In this document: piece by piece, positions 51,814 through 61,988 of the stretch
Layout of the letters: each line of letters opens with the position of its first letter
Position numbering within the stretch: the stretch's first letter is position 1
DNA from: Palsa-504 sp963705835
GTDB taxonomy: Bacteria; Actinomycetota; Actinomycetes; Streptosporangiales; Streptosporangiaceae
Assembly (NCBI GenBank): GCA_963705835.1
Contig: CAVPLC010000088.1
Coordinates: forward strand, 95,234-159,233
DNA length: 64,000 nucleotides
Reading direction: 5' to 3'
Notes under the pieces: generated by a model
Database searches by the model: none
What the model was told of the DNA's origin: nothing
Seen by the model: only the letters and a program-made list of their open reading frames with translations
Translations under genes and position numbers: made by a program

Positions 51814-54450
51814 GTGGCAGGTGAAGCCCCCTCGGCAGCCGCCGAGCCGGGAGAACTGGATGACCTGCTGCCACTTACCTTGTCGCGTCCACGTGAGGCA
51901 TTGGCGAAGGCGCGAGCGATTTTGCGCGAGCAACCGAGCCCATATGCGGCATCGGTGGCTCACCAGGCTGCGGGAATCGTGTTGCGTGAGTTCGGTGATG
52001 TCGATTCCGGAATTGCCGAGCTGCGGAAGGCGCTGCGCCTGGCCCGCCAGATCGGCTCGGTAAGCCGCCAGGCTGACGTGCTCGCCAGCCTGGGCGTGGC
52101 GCTGGTCTACGCCGGGCGGACCGCGGCCGGGCTGGCTGCCTTCGACCGTGCGCTGCGGCTATCCAGGGGCACGCAGGTGGGGCAGGTGCTGCTTCGGCGC
52201 AGCGTCGCACTGCTCGCCCTCGGCCGGCATGCGGCGGCATTGGACGACGCGCGCCGGGCAGTGACGCTGCTGCGCCGTTCGGGCGACAAGATCTGGACGG
52301 CGCGGGTGGTGGGTCATCGCGGGCTGATGTATCAGACACTGGGATTCCCCGCCCGCGCGGATGCTGATTTCGCCGCCGCGGCACTTCTGTTCGCCGAAAC
52401 CGGCCAGGTGCTCGAATCCATTTATATGGTACACAATCGCGCGATGGTCGCATCTTCACTCAATGACATTCCGACGGCTCTTTCTTACTTCGACGAGGCC
52501 GCATATCGTTACGAACCGCTGAAGGTGCTGGTGCCAGACCTCGACCATCGACCGGTGCGCGGTGCTGCTGGCGGCCGGCCTGGCCAGCGACGCGCTCGCC
52601 GAGGCGGACGCCACTGTCAGCGAGATCGAGCGGTTTCGCGGCCAGTCCGATCAAGAAGGCCGAACTGCTGCTGGTCGCGGCCAACTGCGCGCTGGCCGCC
52701 GCGCAACCGCAGGCTGCCCTGGACCGGGCCCAGGCCGCCTACGGCATGTACCGGTCTCAGCAGAACGCCTGGTGGCTGGCTCGCACCCGGCTGGTGCTCG
52801 TCCGGGCCAAGTTCACGGCGGGCCCGGTGTCGGCTCCGCTGCTGCGCGAGGCGAACCGGGTCGCCGCGCGGCTGGACGACGATCGGCTCGAGCGATGCGC
52901 CGCAGGCGCACCTGCTGGCCGGGCGGGTGGCGCTGGAACTGGGCCACCGCGACGCCGACCGTCATTTCATCGCGGCGGCCAAGAGCCGGCGGCGCGGCCC
53001 GGCGATGGCCCGGGCCAGCGGGTGGCTCAGCGAGGCGCTGCGGGCCGAGGCCGCGGGCCACCCGCGCCGGCTGCTGGCCGCCTGCCGCCGCGGGCTCGAG
53101 GTGCTGGACGAGTACCGGTTCACCCTCGGCGCCTCGGAACTGCGGGCGCAGGCTACCGCGCACGGCGCCGAACTGGCCGTGCTCGCGCAGCGTCATGCGC
53201 TGCGCGAGCACCGGCCGCGGCAGCTGCTGACCTGGAGTGAACGCTGGCGGGCCACCGCGCTCGCGGTCCCCGCGGTGCGACCCTCGGCCGACGCGGAGAT
53301 CAACGCGGGCCTGACCGCGTTCCGCAAGGCGACTAGCCAGATCGAGGAGGCTCGGCGCCTGGGCCGACCGAACGCCGGGCTGCAGCGGGAACAGCAGCGG
53401 CTGGAGGGGGTGGTTCGCGCGTGCGCGCTGCGGGCGCACGGCGGTCCGGGCCCCGGGCCCCGCATGATCGACGTCGCCGACCTGCTCGACCGGCTTGGTC
53501 CGGCCACGCTCGTCGAGATCGTCGACGTCGACGGCATGCTGTACGTGCTGGTGTGCGGGGCCGGACGGGTCCGGCAGTTCACCGCGGGCCGCACCGCCGA
53601 CGCCGTCCGCGCGGCCGACTTCGCGCGGTTCGCGCTGCGCCGCCTGGCGCGGAGCCGGCCGGGCGACGACCTGGGCAGCGCGCTGACCGTGCTGGAGGCG
53701 ACCGGGCCGAGGCTGCAGGACGCGCTGTTCGGCCCGGCGGCCGGGCAACTGGGCGACGGCCCGGTCATCGTCGTCCCGCCCGGCAAGCTGCACGCCATCC
53801 CGTGGGCGCTGCTGCCCGCGCTCGGCGACCGCGTGGTCAGCGTGGCTCCGTCGGCGAGCGCCTGGATGCGCGCGCACGCGGCCGCGCCGCCGACGCACCG
53901 CCGCGTCACGCTGGCCCGCGGGCCGGGCCTGAGCACCGACGGCGCCGAGGTGCCGCTGGTCGCCAAGCTGTACGACGACGTCACGGTGCTGGCCAACAGC
54001 GGCGCCACGACCCAGCAGGTGCTGTACGCGCTGGAGGGCGCCTGGGTGGCCCATATCGCGGCGCACGGGACGTTCCGGGCCGACAGCCCGCTGTTCTCCT
54101 CGCTGCGCATGCACGACGGGCCGCTGACCGTGTACGACTTCGAGCAGCTCGACCGCGCGCCGTACCGGCTGGTGCTGCCGAGCTGCGACTCCGGCGTGCT
54201 GGCCCCGACCGGGGCCGACGAGCTGCTCGGCCTGGTCAGCAGCCTGCTGCCGCTGGGCACGGCCGGCATCATCGCCGCCATCGTCCCGCTGAACGACCGC
54301 GCCGTGGTGCCGGTCATGGTCGACCTGCACACCTACCTGCGAGAAGGCCAGACCCTCGCCGAATCCCTGTACCGGGTCAGGCGGGGCCTGGCCGACGACC
54401 CCATCCAGCAGGCCACGGCGCTGTCCCTAGTGACGCTGGGAGCGGCGTAA
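51814..54450 (+). CDS. TPR-CHAT protease 2, three frameshifts
   Basis: About 878 codons. TPR-type repeats fill the first two thirds (SVAHQAAGIVLREFGDVDSGI, LGRHAAALDDARRAVTLL). The frame moves by +1 at about 52543, 52649 and 52893; each is explained by one extra base and together they restore the frame. The CHAT domain keeps His (codon 54064, VAHIAAHGTF) and Cys (codon 54184, LVLPSCDSG). It is clearly homologous in layout to CHAT 1 but not a recent copy. GTG 51814 is the most likely start; the divergent S8 gene begins 183 bases away. Confidence 0.88.
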   Translation: MAGEAPSAAAEPGELDDLLPLTLSRPREALAKARAILREQPSPYAASVAHQAAGIVLREFGDVDSGIAELRKALRLARQIGSVSRQADVLASLGVALVYAGRTAAGLAAFDRALRLSRGTQVGQVLLRRSVALLALGRHAAALDDARRAVTLLRRSGDKIWTARVVGHRGLMYQTLGFPARADADFAAAALLFAETGQVLESIYMVHNRAMVASSLNDIPTALSYFDEAAYRYEPLKVLVPDLDHRPVRGAAGGRPGQRRARRGGRHCQRDRAVSRPVRSRRPNCCWSRPTARWPPRNRRLPWTGPRPPTACTGLSRTPGGWLAPGWCSSGPSSRRARCRLRCCARRTGSPRGWTTIGSSDAPQAHLLAGRVALELGHRDADRHFIAAAKSRRRGPAMARASGWLSEALRAEAAGHPRRLLAACRRGLEVLDEYRFTLGASELRAQATAHGAELAVLAQRHALREHRPRQLLTWSERWRATALAVPAVRPSADAEINAGLTAFRKATSQIEEARRLGRPNAGLQREQQRLEGVVRACALRAHGGPGPGPRMIDVADLLDRLGPATLVEIVDVDGMLYVLVCGAGRVRQFTAGRTADAVRAADFARFALRRLARSRPGDDLGSALTVLEATGPRLQDALFGPAAGQLGDGPVIVVPPGKLHAIPWALLPALGDRVVSVAPSASAWMRAHAAAPPTHRRVTLARGPGLSTDGAEVPLVAKLYDDVTVLANSGATTQQVLYALEGAWVAHIAAHGTFRADSPLFSSLRMHDGPLTVYDFEQLDRAPYRLVLPSCDSGVLAPTGADELLGLVSSLLPLGTAGIIAAIVPLNDRAVVPVMVDLHTYLREGQTLAESLYRVRRGLADDPIQQATALSLVTLGAA

Positions 54451-54618
54451 GAGGTCAGGGTCGCGATCGAAGCTGAGCCGGGCTAGGTCGGCGTCGATGT
54501 TGTGCCAGGCGTAGGCGTTCGTCGCCGTCTGCACGAACTTCACCGGCACGGCGCGGCAGGCGCCTATCGCGGCGCCCAGCGCACCGAGCAGCTGATTATC
54601 GTCGAGAACATCATTCAT
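54427..54618 (-). CDS. 63-residue protein overlapping the CHAT 2 end
   Basis: Small protein MNDVLDDNQLLGALGAAIGA..., with VPVKFVQTATNAYAWHNIDA and DLARLSFDRD. The (A)-x-W-x-x-(I/V)-D-A-(D/E)-L-A-x-L-(S/T)-(Y/F)-D pattern recurs, as I recall, in short actinobacterial proteins of unknown role. GAAGGA lies upstream of two possible ATG starts (54630 and 54618). It runs against CHAT 2 and overlaps its last 24 bases, so their levels may be linked. It could be a partner or inhibitor of the protease. Confidence 0.55.
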   Translation of the reverse strand: MNDVLDDNQLLGALGAAIGACRAVPVKFVQTATNAYAWHNIDADLARLSFDRDPDLLRRSQRH

Positions 54619-54817
54619 GTGACTCGCCATCCTTCACCGCGTCAAACGGTTGCACCCTGTCGGACTGACGGAGCCCGGGGAAGGCCGACTGAATACACCG
54701 CGGCGTTCACGAGTACCCGGACGCGGCCAGATGGTTAGCCAGGGAAATGAAACGACGGCCTGCCTTGTTGCCGTTGGTTACGGGGACGACATTGGGATTG
54801 GGGCGGTTGCGCTTTCA

Positions 54818-57800
54818 ATGAGGACAAGGAACACCACGGGAACGCAGGTTTCGCAGCACGGGTGGCTGCGGCGGCTGGCCCTCTATACCTGGCGCTATCG
54901 CCGTGGTGTCGTCGTCGCGCTGGGCGGCGCCCTGCTGGCCGCGGTCGCGACGGCCGCGATCCCGCTCGTGCAGCGGCGCATCATCGACGACGTCATCGTG
55001 ACGCACCGCCAGTCGGTCTGGCCGCTGGCCGGCCTGCTGCTGGTCGCGGCGGCGGTCAACTTCGGCGGCATCTACCTGCGCCGGTACTACGGCGGGCGGC
55101 TGTCCCTTGACGTCCAGCACGACCTGCGTACCGAGCTGTTCGGCTCGCTGTCCCGGCTGGACGGCGCGCGCCAGGACGAGATCCGCACCGGGCAGCTGGT
55201 CGGCCGGTCCATCTCCGACCTGAACATGGTGCAGGGCATCATGTCCATGGTGCCGGTCACGATCGGGAACATCGTGCTGTTCGTGCTGACCCTCGGCATC
55301 ATGGTGGTCCTGTCGCCGGTGCTCACCCTGGTGAGTGTCGCGGTCGCGCCCGCGCTGTGGATGATCGCGCTCGCGTCCCGGCGCAAGCTGTTCCCGGCCA
55401 GCTGGGACGCCCAGCAGCAGTCCGGCGAGGTGGTCGGGCTGGTCGACGAGGCCATCGGCGGCGTGCGCGTGGTCAAGGGCTTCGGGCAGGAGGAGCAGGA
55501 ACAGGAGCAGCTCGAGGCGGCGAGCGCGAACCTGTTCGCCTCCCGGCTGCGGATGATCCGGCTGACGGCCAGGTACAACCCCGCGCTGACCGCGATCCCG
55601 TCACTCGGCCTGGTCGGCGTGCTCGCGCTGGGCGGCTGGCTGGCCATTCACGGCTCCATCAGCCTCGGCACGTTCCTGGCCTTCTCCGCCTACCTGGCCC
55701 AGATGACCGGCCCGGTGCGCATGCTCACCTACGTGATCACGCTCGGCCAGGAGGCGCGGGCCAGCGTCATCCGGGTCTTCGACATCATCGACTCGCAGCC
55801 GGTCATCACCGACAAGCCGGACGCGATCGAGCTCCCGGCCGACGCGGCCGGCCTCAGCTTCGACGACGTCCGGTTCGGATACGTGCCCTCGGAGCCGGTG
55901 CTGCGCGGCGTGTCCTTCCGGGTCGAGCCCGGCGAGACGGTGGCCGTGGTCGGGGCGTCCGGCTCGGGCAAGTCCACCCTGGCCCTGCTGCTCCCCCGCT
56001 TCTACGACCCGCAGGGCGGCTCGGTCCGCATCGGCGGGTACGACGTGGCCGACGTGACCCGCGACTCGCTGCGCGCGGCCATCGGGCTGGTCATGGAGGA
56101 CAGCTTCCTGTTCTCCGACACGGTGCGGGCCAACATCGCCTACGGCAGGCCGGACGCCACCGAGGAGGAGATCCTCGCCGCGGCCCAGGCCGCGCAGGCC
56201 CACGAGTTCATCGTCAGGCTGCCCGACGGGTACGACACCGTGGTCGGCGAGCAGGGCCTGACCCTGTCCGGCGGGCAGCGGCAGCGGGTGGCGCTGGCCC
56301 GGGCCCTGGTCACCGACCCCCGGCTGCTGGTGCTCGACGACGCGACCTCGGCCATCGACCCGCGCCTTGAAGCCGAGATCCACGTGGCGTTGCGTGCGGT
56401 GATGCGCGGCCGGACCACGCTGATCATCGCGCACCGCAGGTCCACGCTGAACCTGGCCGACCGGATCGTGGTGCTGGACCGGGGCCGGGTGGCTGACATC
56501 GGCACCCAGGACGAGCTGGCCGAGCGCTGCCCGCTGTACCGCCAGCTCATCATGGGCCCGGACGACGACGACTCCGAGCCCGCCGTCCAGCTCATCCGGC
56601 CGCGCCAGGCCCGCACCGTGGAAGACGTGCTGGACGGCCGGGTCCCGGGGCGTGCCCGGGCGCTGGCCGCGGCCGGCCACGGGCACATGGGCGGGACGTT
56701 CGAGAGCCTGCCGCCCTCGCCTGAGCTGCTGGCCCAGGTCGCGGCGCTGCCGCCGGCCGCGGACGAGCCGGACGTGGACATCGCCCAGGCCCGGGCCGCG
56801 GACCGGCACTTCTCGCTGCGCCGGCTGCTGCGGCCGCTGGCCTTCGCGCTGATCATCGGGCTGGTGCTGGACGGCCTGGACGCGGTGGCCGGGCTCGCGC
56901 TGCCCGCGCTGGTCAGGAACGGCATCGACAACGGGGTGCAGCAGAAGGTCTTCGGCGCGATCGTGGTGGTCTCGCTGATCGGGCTGGCCATCGTGCTGGC
57001 CGACTGGGTGGTCAACGTCGTCGAGACCATGGTGGTCGGGCGCAACGGCGAACGACTGCTGTACACCCTGCGGGTCAAGCTGTTCGCCCAGCTCCAGCGT
57101 CTCGGCCTGGACTTCTACGAGCGCGAGCTGTCCGGCCGGATCATGACCCGGATGACCACCGACGTGGACGCGCTGTCCACGTTCCTGCAGACCGGGCTTG
57201 TGACCACGGTCAGCTCGGTGCTCACCTTCTTCGGCGTGCTGGCCGCGCTGCTCATCATCAACCTGCGGCTGGGCCTGGCCGTGCTGACCATCCTCCCGGT
57301 GCTGGTCGTGGCGACGCTGGTGTTCCGGTCCAAGTCGGCCAAGGCCTACAACGACTCGCGGGAGAAGGTCGCCGCGGTCAACGCGGACTTCGCGGAGAAC
57401 GTGGCCGGGCTGCGGGTGACGCAGGCGTTCCGCCGCGAGCGGGCGAACCGTGACCGGTTCGGCGGGCGCAGCTGGGCCTTCCGGGTGTCCCGGCTGCGCG
57501 CGCAGCGTAACATCGCGCTCTACTTCCCGTTCGTGCAGACCCTGTCCACCGCGGCCGGAGCGATCGTGCTGGTCATCGCGACGGGTCAGATGCGCAACGG
57601 GGCGCTCACCGCGGGCGCGCTGATCGCCTACCTGCTCTACATCGACATGGTCTTCGCCCCGGTCCAGCAGCTCTCCCAGGTGTTCGACGGCTATCAGCAG
57701 GCGATGGTCGGGGTAAGGCGGATCACCGACCTGCTCCGGCTGCGCACCTCCACGCCGCAGCCGAGCGAGCCGCTCCCGGCCGACCGGCTGCGCGGCCGCA

Positions 57801-58535
57801 TCGAGCTGCGGGACGTCGACTTCTCCTATGGCAGCGCGAGCAACGCGATCAATGCGGGTGAGTCTGACGATCAAGCCGGGTGAGACCGTGGCCCTGGTCG
57901 GGCAGACAGGGGCGGGCAAGTCCACGCTGGTCAAGCTCATCGCGCGGTTCTACGACGTGACCAGCGGCGCCGTGCTGGTCGACAGTACCGACGTCCGCGA
58001 TTACGACCTGGCCAGCTACCGGCACCAGCTCGGGGTGGTACCGCAGGAGTCGTACCTGTTCGCGGGCACGGTCCGGGACTCGATCGCGTACGCCAGGCCG
58101 GAGGCCAGCGACGCCGAGGTGCAGGCGGCGGCGCGCGCGGTGGGCGCGCACGACATGATCACCGGGCTGCACGGCGGCTATGACCACGCGGTGTCCGAAC
58201 GCGGCCGCAACCTGTCGGCCGGCCAGCGCCAGCTCATCGCGCTGGCCCGGGCGCAGCTGGCCGATCCCGCCATCCTGCTGCTCGACGAGGCGACCGCCGC
58301 CCTCGATCTGGCCGCCGAGGCGGCGGTGAACCGCGCGATCAGCGAGCTGACCGCGGCGCGCACCACCATCGTGGTCGCGCACCGGCTCACCACCGCGGCG
58401 CGCGCGGACCGGATCGTGGTCCTGGAGTCCGGGCAGATCGCGGAGATCGGCAGCCATGACGAACTGCTGGCCGCGGACGGGATCTACGCGTCGCTGTGGG
58501 ACGCTTTCGCCGGGGAGTCCGAGCTCGTCGCCTGA
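54818..58535 (+). CDS. Fused double ABC exporter (TMD-NBD-TMD-NBD), frameshifted
   Basis: About 1240 codons holding two complete exporter halves. Half one: six helices, Walker A GASGSGKSTL, LSGGQRQRVALARAL, LLVLDDATSAID. Half two: TMD from about codon 670, then after a +1 break at about 57850 Walker A GQTGAGKSTL, LSAGQRQLIALARAQL, ILLLDEATAALD. In half one the Walker B ends in DD instead of DE, so that site is probably the degenerate one. Fused pumps of this type include mycobacterial Rv0194, a multidrug exporter. It lies downstream of the CHAT/S8 block. Confidence 0.9.
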
Positions 58536-58621
58536 ACTCCGGCCCGGCACGCATCCGGGAGGCACGCAGGTGGCGGGGGCCGACACCCAGGACCGTTCGG
58601 GATAAAAATCGGGGTGAGGCC

Positions 58622-59917
58622 ATGTACCGGTTCCTTTACCGGGTGGTGCTACGGCGGCTGCCCGCGGAGACGGCGCACCGGGCGGGGTTCTGGCTGATCC
58701 GCGCAGTTGCCGCGGTCCCGGGGGCGGCGTGGGGGCTGCGGCGGTGGCTCGGGCCGCGGGATCCGGTGCTGCGGGTGCGGGCGCTCGGGCTCGATTTTCC
58801 CGGGCCGCTCGGGCTGGCGGCCGGGTTCGACAAGGACGCGCGCGGGACGGCCGGGCTGGGCGCGCTGGGGTTCGCGTTCGTCGAGGTCGGCACGGTGACG
58901 GCCCGGCCGCAGCCGGGGAACGACCGGCCGCGGATGTTCCGGCTGCCCGCGGACCGCGCGCTGGTCAACCGGATGGGGTTCAACAACGACGGCGCGGCGG
59001 CGGCCGCGGACCGGCTCCGCAGGCAGGGGGGCGGCCGGCGCTCAGGGACCCGGACGATCGTCGGGGTCAACATCGGCAAGACCAGGGCGGTGCCGCAGGA
59101 GCAGGCGGCCGCGGACTACGCGGCCAGCGCGCGGGCGGTGGCGGGGGTGGCCGACTACGTGGCGGTCAACGTCAGTTCGCCGAACACGCCGGGGCTGCGC
59201 GACCTGCAGGCCGCCGACCGGCTGCGGCCGGTGCTGACGGCGGTGCGCGCGGCGCTCGACGAGGGTGCCGCGGGCGGGCAGCGCGTGCCGTTGCTGGTCA
59301 AGATCGCACCGGACCTGGCCGACGCGGACGTGGACGAGGTCGCGGACCTGGCGGTCGGGCTCGGGCTGGACGGGATCATCGCGACCAACACCACGGTGTC
59401 GCGGGACGGGCTGGTCAGCTCCCCGGCCGAGATCGCGGCGGCCGGGCCGGGCGGGCTGTCCGGGCCGCCGCTGCGGCCTTCCGCGGAGGCGGTGCTGCGG
59501 CGGCTGCGGGCGCGGGCCGGGGACCGGCTGGTGCTGATCGCGGCGGGCGGGATCGAGACCCCGGATGACGCGTGGGAACGGCTGCGCGCGGGGGCCACGC
59601 TGGTGCAGGCCTACACCGGGTTCGTGTACGGCGGCCCGCTATGGCCGCGGCGCATTCACACCGGGCTGGCCCAGCGCCATCCGGACCATCCGCTTGTAGA
59701 CCTTGGCGATTCGCTCGCCGGCGACGGCCTCGATCGGGCGGCCGGCGTCGGGTCCCCGGGCGCCGCCGTCCGTCGGCAGCCGGTCGAGGAACGCGCCCCA
59801 CTGGGACAGGAGCGCCGCCGTCCGCTCGGAGCGCAGCGAGCGCGTCATCCTGCGCCGGGCCGAGGCGCGCCGAGAGGTGAGCACGGTCTTGAGCGCGTCG
59901 AGATCCGGGCGGATTGA
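58622..59917 (+). CDS. pyrD: Dihydroorotate dehydrogenase (quinone), 3' end replaced
   Basis: Class 2 DHODH: an N-terminal membrane-associating helix (FLYRVVLRRLPAETAHRAGFWLIR), GLAAGFDKDARG, VNRMGFNNDGAAAAADRL, VNVSSPNTPGLRDLQ with the catalytic Ser, KIAPDLADADVDEVA, TNTTVSRDGL and the FMN site LIAAGGIETPDDAWERLRAGATLVQAYTGF. It makes orotate in pyrimidine synthesis. Family sequence runs to RRIHTGLA at about 59668; the remaining about 80 codons are antisense of the CHAD gene, so the last 15-20 native residues are lost at a junction. Confidence 0.9.
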   Translation: MYRFLYRVVLRRLPAETAHRAGFWLIRAVAAVPGAAWGLRRWLGPRDPVLRVRALGLDFPGPLGLAAGFDKDARGTAGLGALGFAFVEVGTVTARPQPGNDRPRMFRLPADRALVNRMGFNNDGAAAAADRLRRQGGGRRSGTRTIVGVNIGKTRAVPQEQAAADYAASARAVAGVADYVAVNVSSPNTPGLRDLQAADRLRPVLTAVRAALDEGAAGGQRVPLLVKIAPDLADADVDEVADLAVGLGLDGIIATNTTVSRDGLVSSPAEIAAAGPGGLSGPPLRPSAEAVLRRLRARAGDRLVLIAAGGIETPDDAWERLRAGATLVQAYTGFVYGGPLWPRRIHTGLAQRHPDHPLVDLGDSLAGDGLDRAAGVGSPGAAVRRQPVEERAPLGQERRRPLGAQRARHPAPGRGAPRGEHGLERVEIRAD

Positions 59918-60826
59918 TTCCGGCAGCAGCGCTCGCATCGGCTCGAACTCGAGCAGGTAGACGTCGAGGTCGCGGGCATCGCCGGTCACCTGCTGCAGCC
60001 ATTGGTACTCGGCGCGGAAGCGGCCGAGCGCATCCGGTTCGAACACCTGCCGGAGCTCACGCTGCACGGCGCGCGTCCTGCGCACCGACACCCTGAGGTC
60101 GTGCAAGAACTCAGGGTCCAGGTCGGCGATCGCGCCATCCATGTTGGCCTTCGTCACCGCGAGCAGCGCCTCCAGCACCGCCGCCGCGGCTGCGTCCCCC
60201 CGCGCGCCGCGCTCGAGCCGGAGCTCGACCTTCGACGGCGTGCCTTCCGGGCGCCCGCCGCTGGCGAGCACAGCTTCGTCGAGAAGCGGCTCGTCGGTCC
60301 GGCACAGCCCGAGCCTGCTCGTCAGCGCGTCACCGACGCGCTCGAGCGCCTTGTCGTAGCCGCGCACCGCGACGACGTGGACGCGCGGGCGCAGCCGTCG
60401 CCGGCCGAGCGCGGGTTGCTGCAGACGCATCCGGACGACGGTCTTGCGCTCGGAGTCGAGCACGTCGAGCAGACGCTCGCGGTTGCGGATCTCGACCACC
60501 GGGAGCAGCGCGCGCTCCTCGAGCAGCGGTTCGAGCGCGGTGCGCAGGCCGCCGCCCGGGACGTCAGCCGCAAACACCGGCCGGCTCGGCTTCGCGAGCG
60601 GGGCGCGCGCCACGAGCCTGTCGGACGTGCGCTCGGTCAGCGTGAGCTGGCCTTCCTCCCAGGCGGCGAGCAGGCCGGCCTCGTGGATGCGCCCGTCGAA
60701 CGTGTCGAGGAACAGACGATTCGTGACCGCGGACCTCCCGTCGCGGACGTCGAGCAGCTCCGCCAGCGCCCGGCCGGCTTCGGCGAGCGTCATTCCCTCG
60801 GGCAGCAGGTAGTCGGACGCCGTCAT
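59639..60826 (-). CDS. CYTH-CHAD domain protein, C-terminally truncated
   Basis: Up to 395 residues. Residues 1-190 hold a degenerate CYTH (triphosphate tunnel) domain and the rest the beginning of a CHAD domain (FLHDLRVSVRRTRAVQRELRQVF with the conserved His/Arg pattern), then RFRAEYQWLQQVTGDARDLDVYLL. The CHAD domain binds polyphosphate. It breaks off after AKVYKRMVRM near 59680, about halfway through CHAD, into sequence antisense to pyrD. Stop codon of the neighbour argD lies 4 bases into its start (ATGA-type overlap). Confidence 0.82.
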   Translation of the reverse strand: MTASDYLLPEGMTLAEAGRALAELLDVRDGRSAVTNRLFLDTFDGRIHEAGLLAAWEEGQLTLTERTSDRLVARAPLAKPSRPVFAADVPGGGLRTALEPLLEERALLPVVEIRNRERLLDVLDSERKTVVRMRLQQPALGRRRLRPRVHVVAVRGYDKALERVGDALTSRLGLCRTDEPLLDEAVLASGGRPEGTPSKVELRLERGARGDAAAAAVLEALLAVTKANMDGAIADLDPEFLHDLRVSVRRTRAVQRELRQVFEPDALGRFRAEYQWLQQVTGDARDLDVYLLEFEPMRALLPESIRPDLDALKTVLTSRRASARRRMTRSLRSERTAALLSQWGAFLDRLPTDGGARGPDAGRPIEAVAGERIAKVYKRMVRMALGQPGVNAPRP

Positions 60827-61988
60827 CGCGCGAGCGCCTCGAGCCTTGCGAGCGCGTCGTCGATCTCCGCCGCGGCGACGATCAGCGGCGGCTCCAGCCG
60901 GACCGTCGTCGGGCCGGTGGCGTTCACGACCAGCCGCTGCTCGAGCAGCGCCCGGCGTGCGAGGTTCGGAGCATCCAGTCCCTCGATCAGATCGATCGCG
61001 AGCATCAATCCGCGGCCGCGAACGGCCGCCACAAACGATATTTGCTCGAGCCCGGCCGCGAGGCGAGCGCCGAGCTCCCGGACGCGCTCGAGCAGCGCCT
61101 CGTCAGAGCAGATCGCGAGCGCCTCGAGCGCGGCCCGGCAGGCGACGGGGCCGCCCGCGAACGTCGAGCCGTGGTCCCCGGGGCCCAACGCGTCAGCGAG
61201 CCGCTCCCCGGTCACGAGCGCGCCGATCGGCAGCCCGCCGCCGAGGCCCTTGGCGCTGATCAGTGCGTCCGGCGTGACGCCGACCTGCTCGTACGCCCAC
61301 AGCGATCCCGGTGCGCCCCATCCCGCACTGGATCTCGTCGAAGATCAGCGCCGCCCCGGCACGGTCACACGCCTCGCGCGCGACCTCGAGCAGCTCGTCG
61401 TCGACGACGTGGATCCCGCTCTCGCCCTGGATCGGCTCCAGTAGTACGGCGGCGGTCCGCTCGCCGACGGCGCCCACGAGCGCGTTCACGTCCTTTGGCA
61501 CCACCACGAACCCCGGGACGAGCGGCGCGAACGGCGCCTGCTTGGACTCCTGCGGCGTGGCCGGACAGCGCTCCGTAGGTGCGCCCGTGGAACGCCCCCT
61601 CGAGCACCACGATCTCGCCGCCCGGGCGCGCCCGCCGGGCGAGCTTCAGCGCGGCCTCGACCGCCTCGGTTCCCGAGTTGGTGAGGAACACCTTGCCGCC
61701 GAGCGAAAGGCTGGACAGCCGCTCGGAGAGCCGCAGCGCCGGCTCGGTGTAGAACAGGTTGGTCGCATGGGTCAGCCGCCCCGCCTGGTCGCGGATCGCC
61801 TCGACGACGCGGGGATGGCAGTGCCCCACGTTCAGCACGGAGATCCCCGCGAGGAAGTCGAGGTACTCCCCGCCATGCTCGTCCCACAGCCGCACACCGG
61901 ACCCGCGCACGAACTGCACCGGGCTACGGACGTACGTCGGGATCGCGTAGTCGCGCTCGAGGCGCTCGAGCTCGGCGAGCGTGGTCAC
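60823..61988 (-). CDS. argD: Acetylornithine aminotransferase, two frameshifts
   Basis: About 388 codons over three frames. Frame one: RLWDEHGGEYLDFLAGISVLNVGHCHP, LTNSGTEAVEAALKLAR, GAFHGRTYGALS. Frame two (from about 61562): AVLLEPIQGESGI, ALIFDEIQCGMGRTG. Frame three (from about 61305): SLWAYEQVGVTPDALISAKGLGGGLPIGAL with the PLP lysine, and GSTFAGGPVACRAALEAL. Each break is a +1. It converts N-acetylglutamate semialdehyde to N-acetylornithine with glutamate. GTG overlaps the argB stop. Confidence 0.88.

Noticed and set aside
52540..52900. Programmed frameshifting in CHAT 2
   Set aside because: Three separate +1 shifts within 350 bases that sum to zero, without slippery sites, fit sequencing error better, as does the same pattern in housekeeping genes.
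55601..57940. 779-codon minus-strand frame
   Set aside because: Shadow of the double ABC exporter, whose Walker and signature motifs are on the plus strand.
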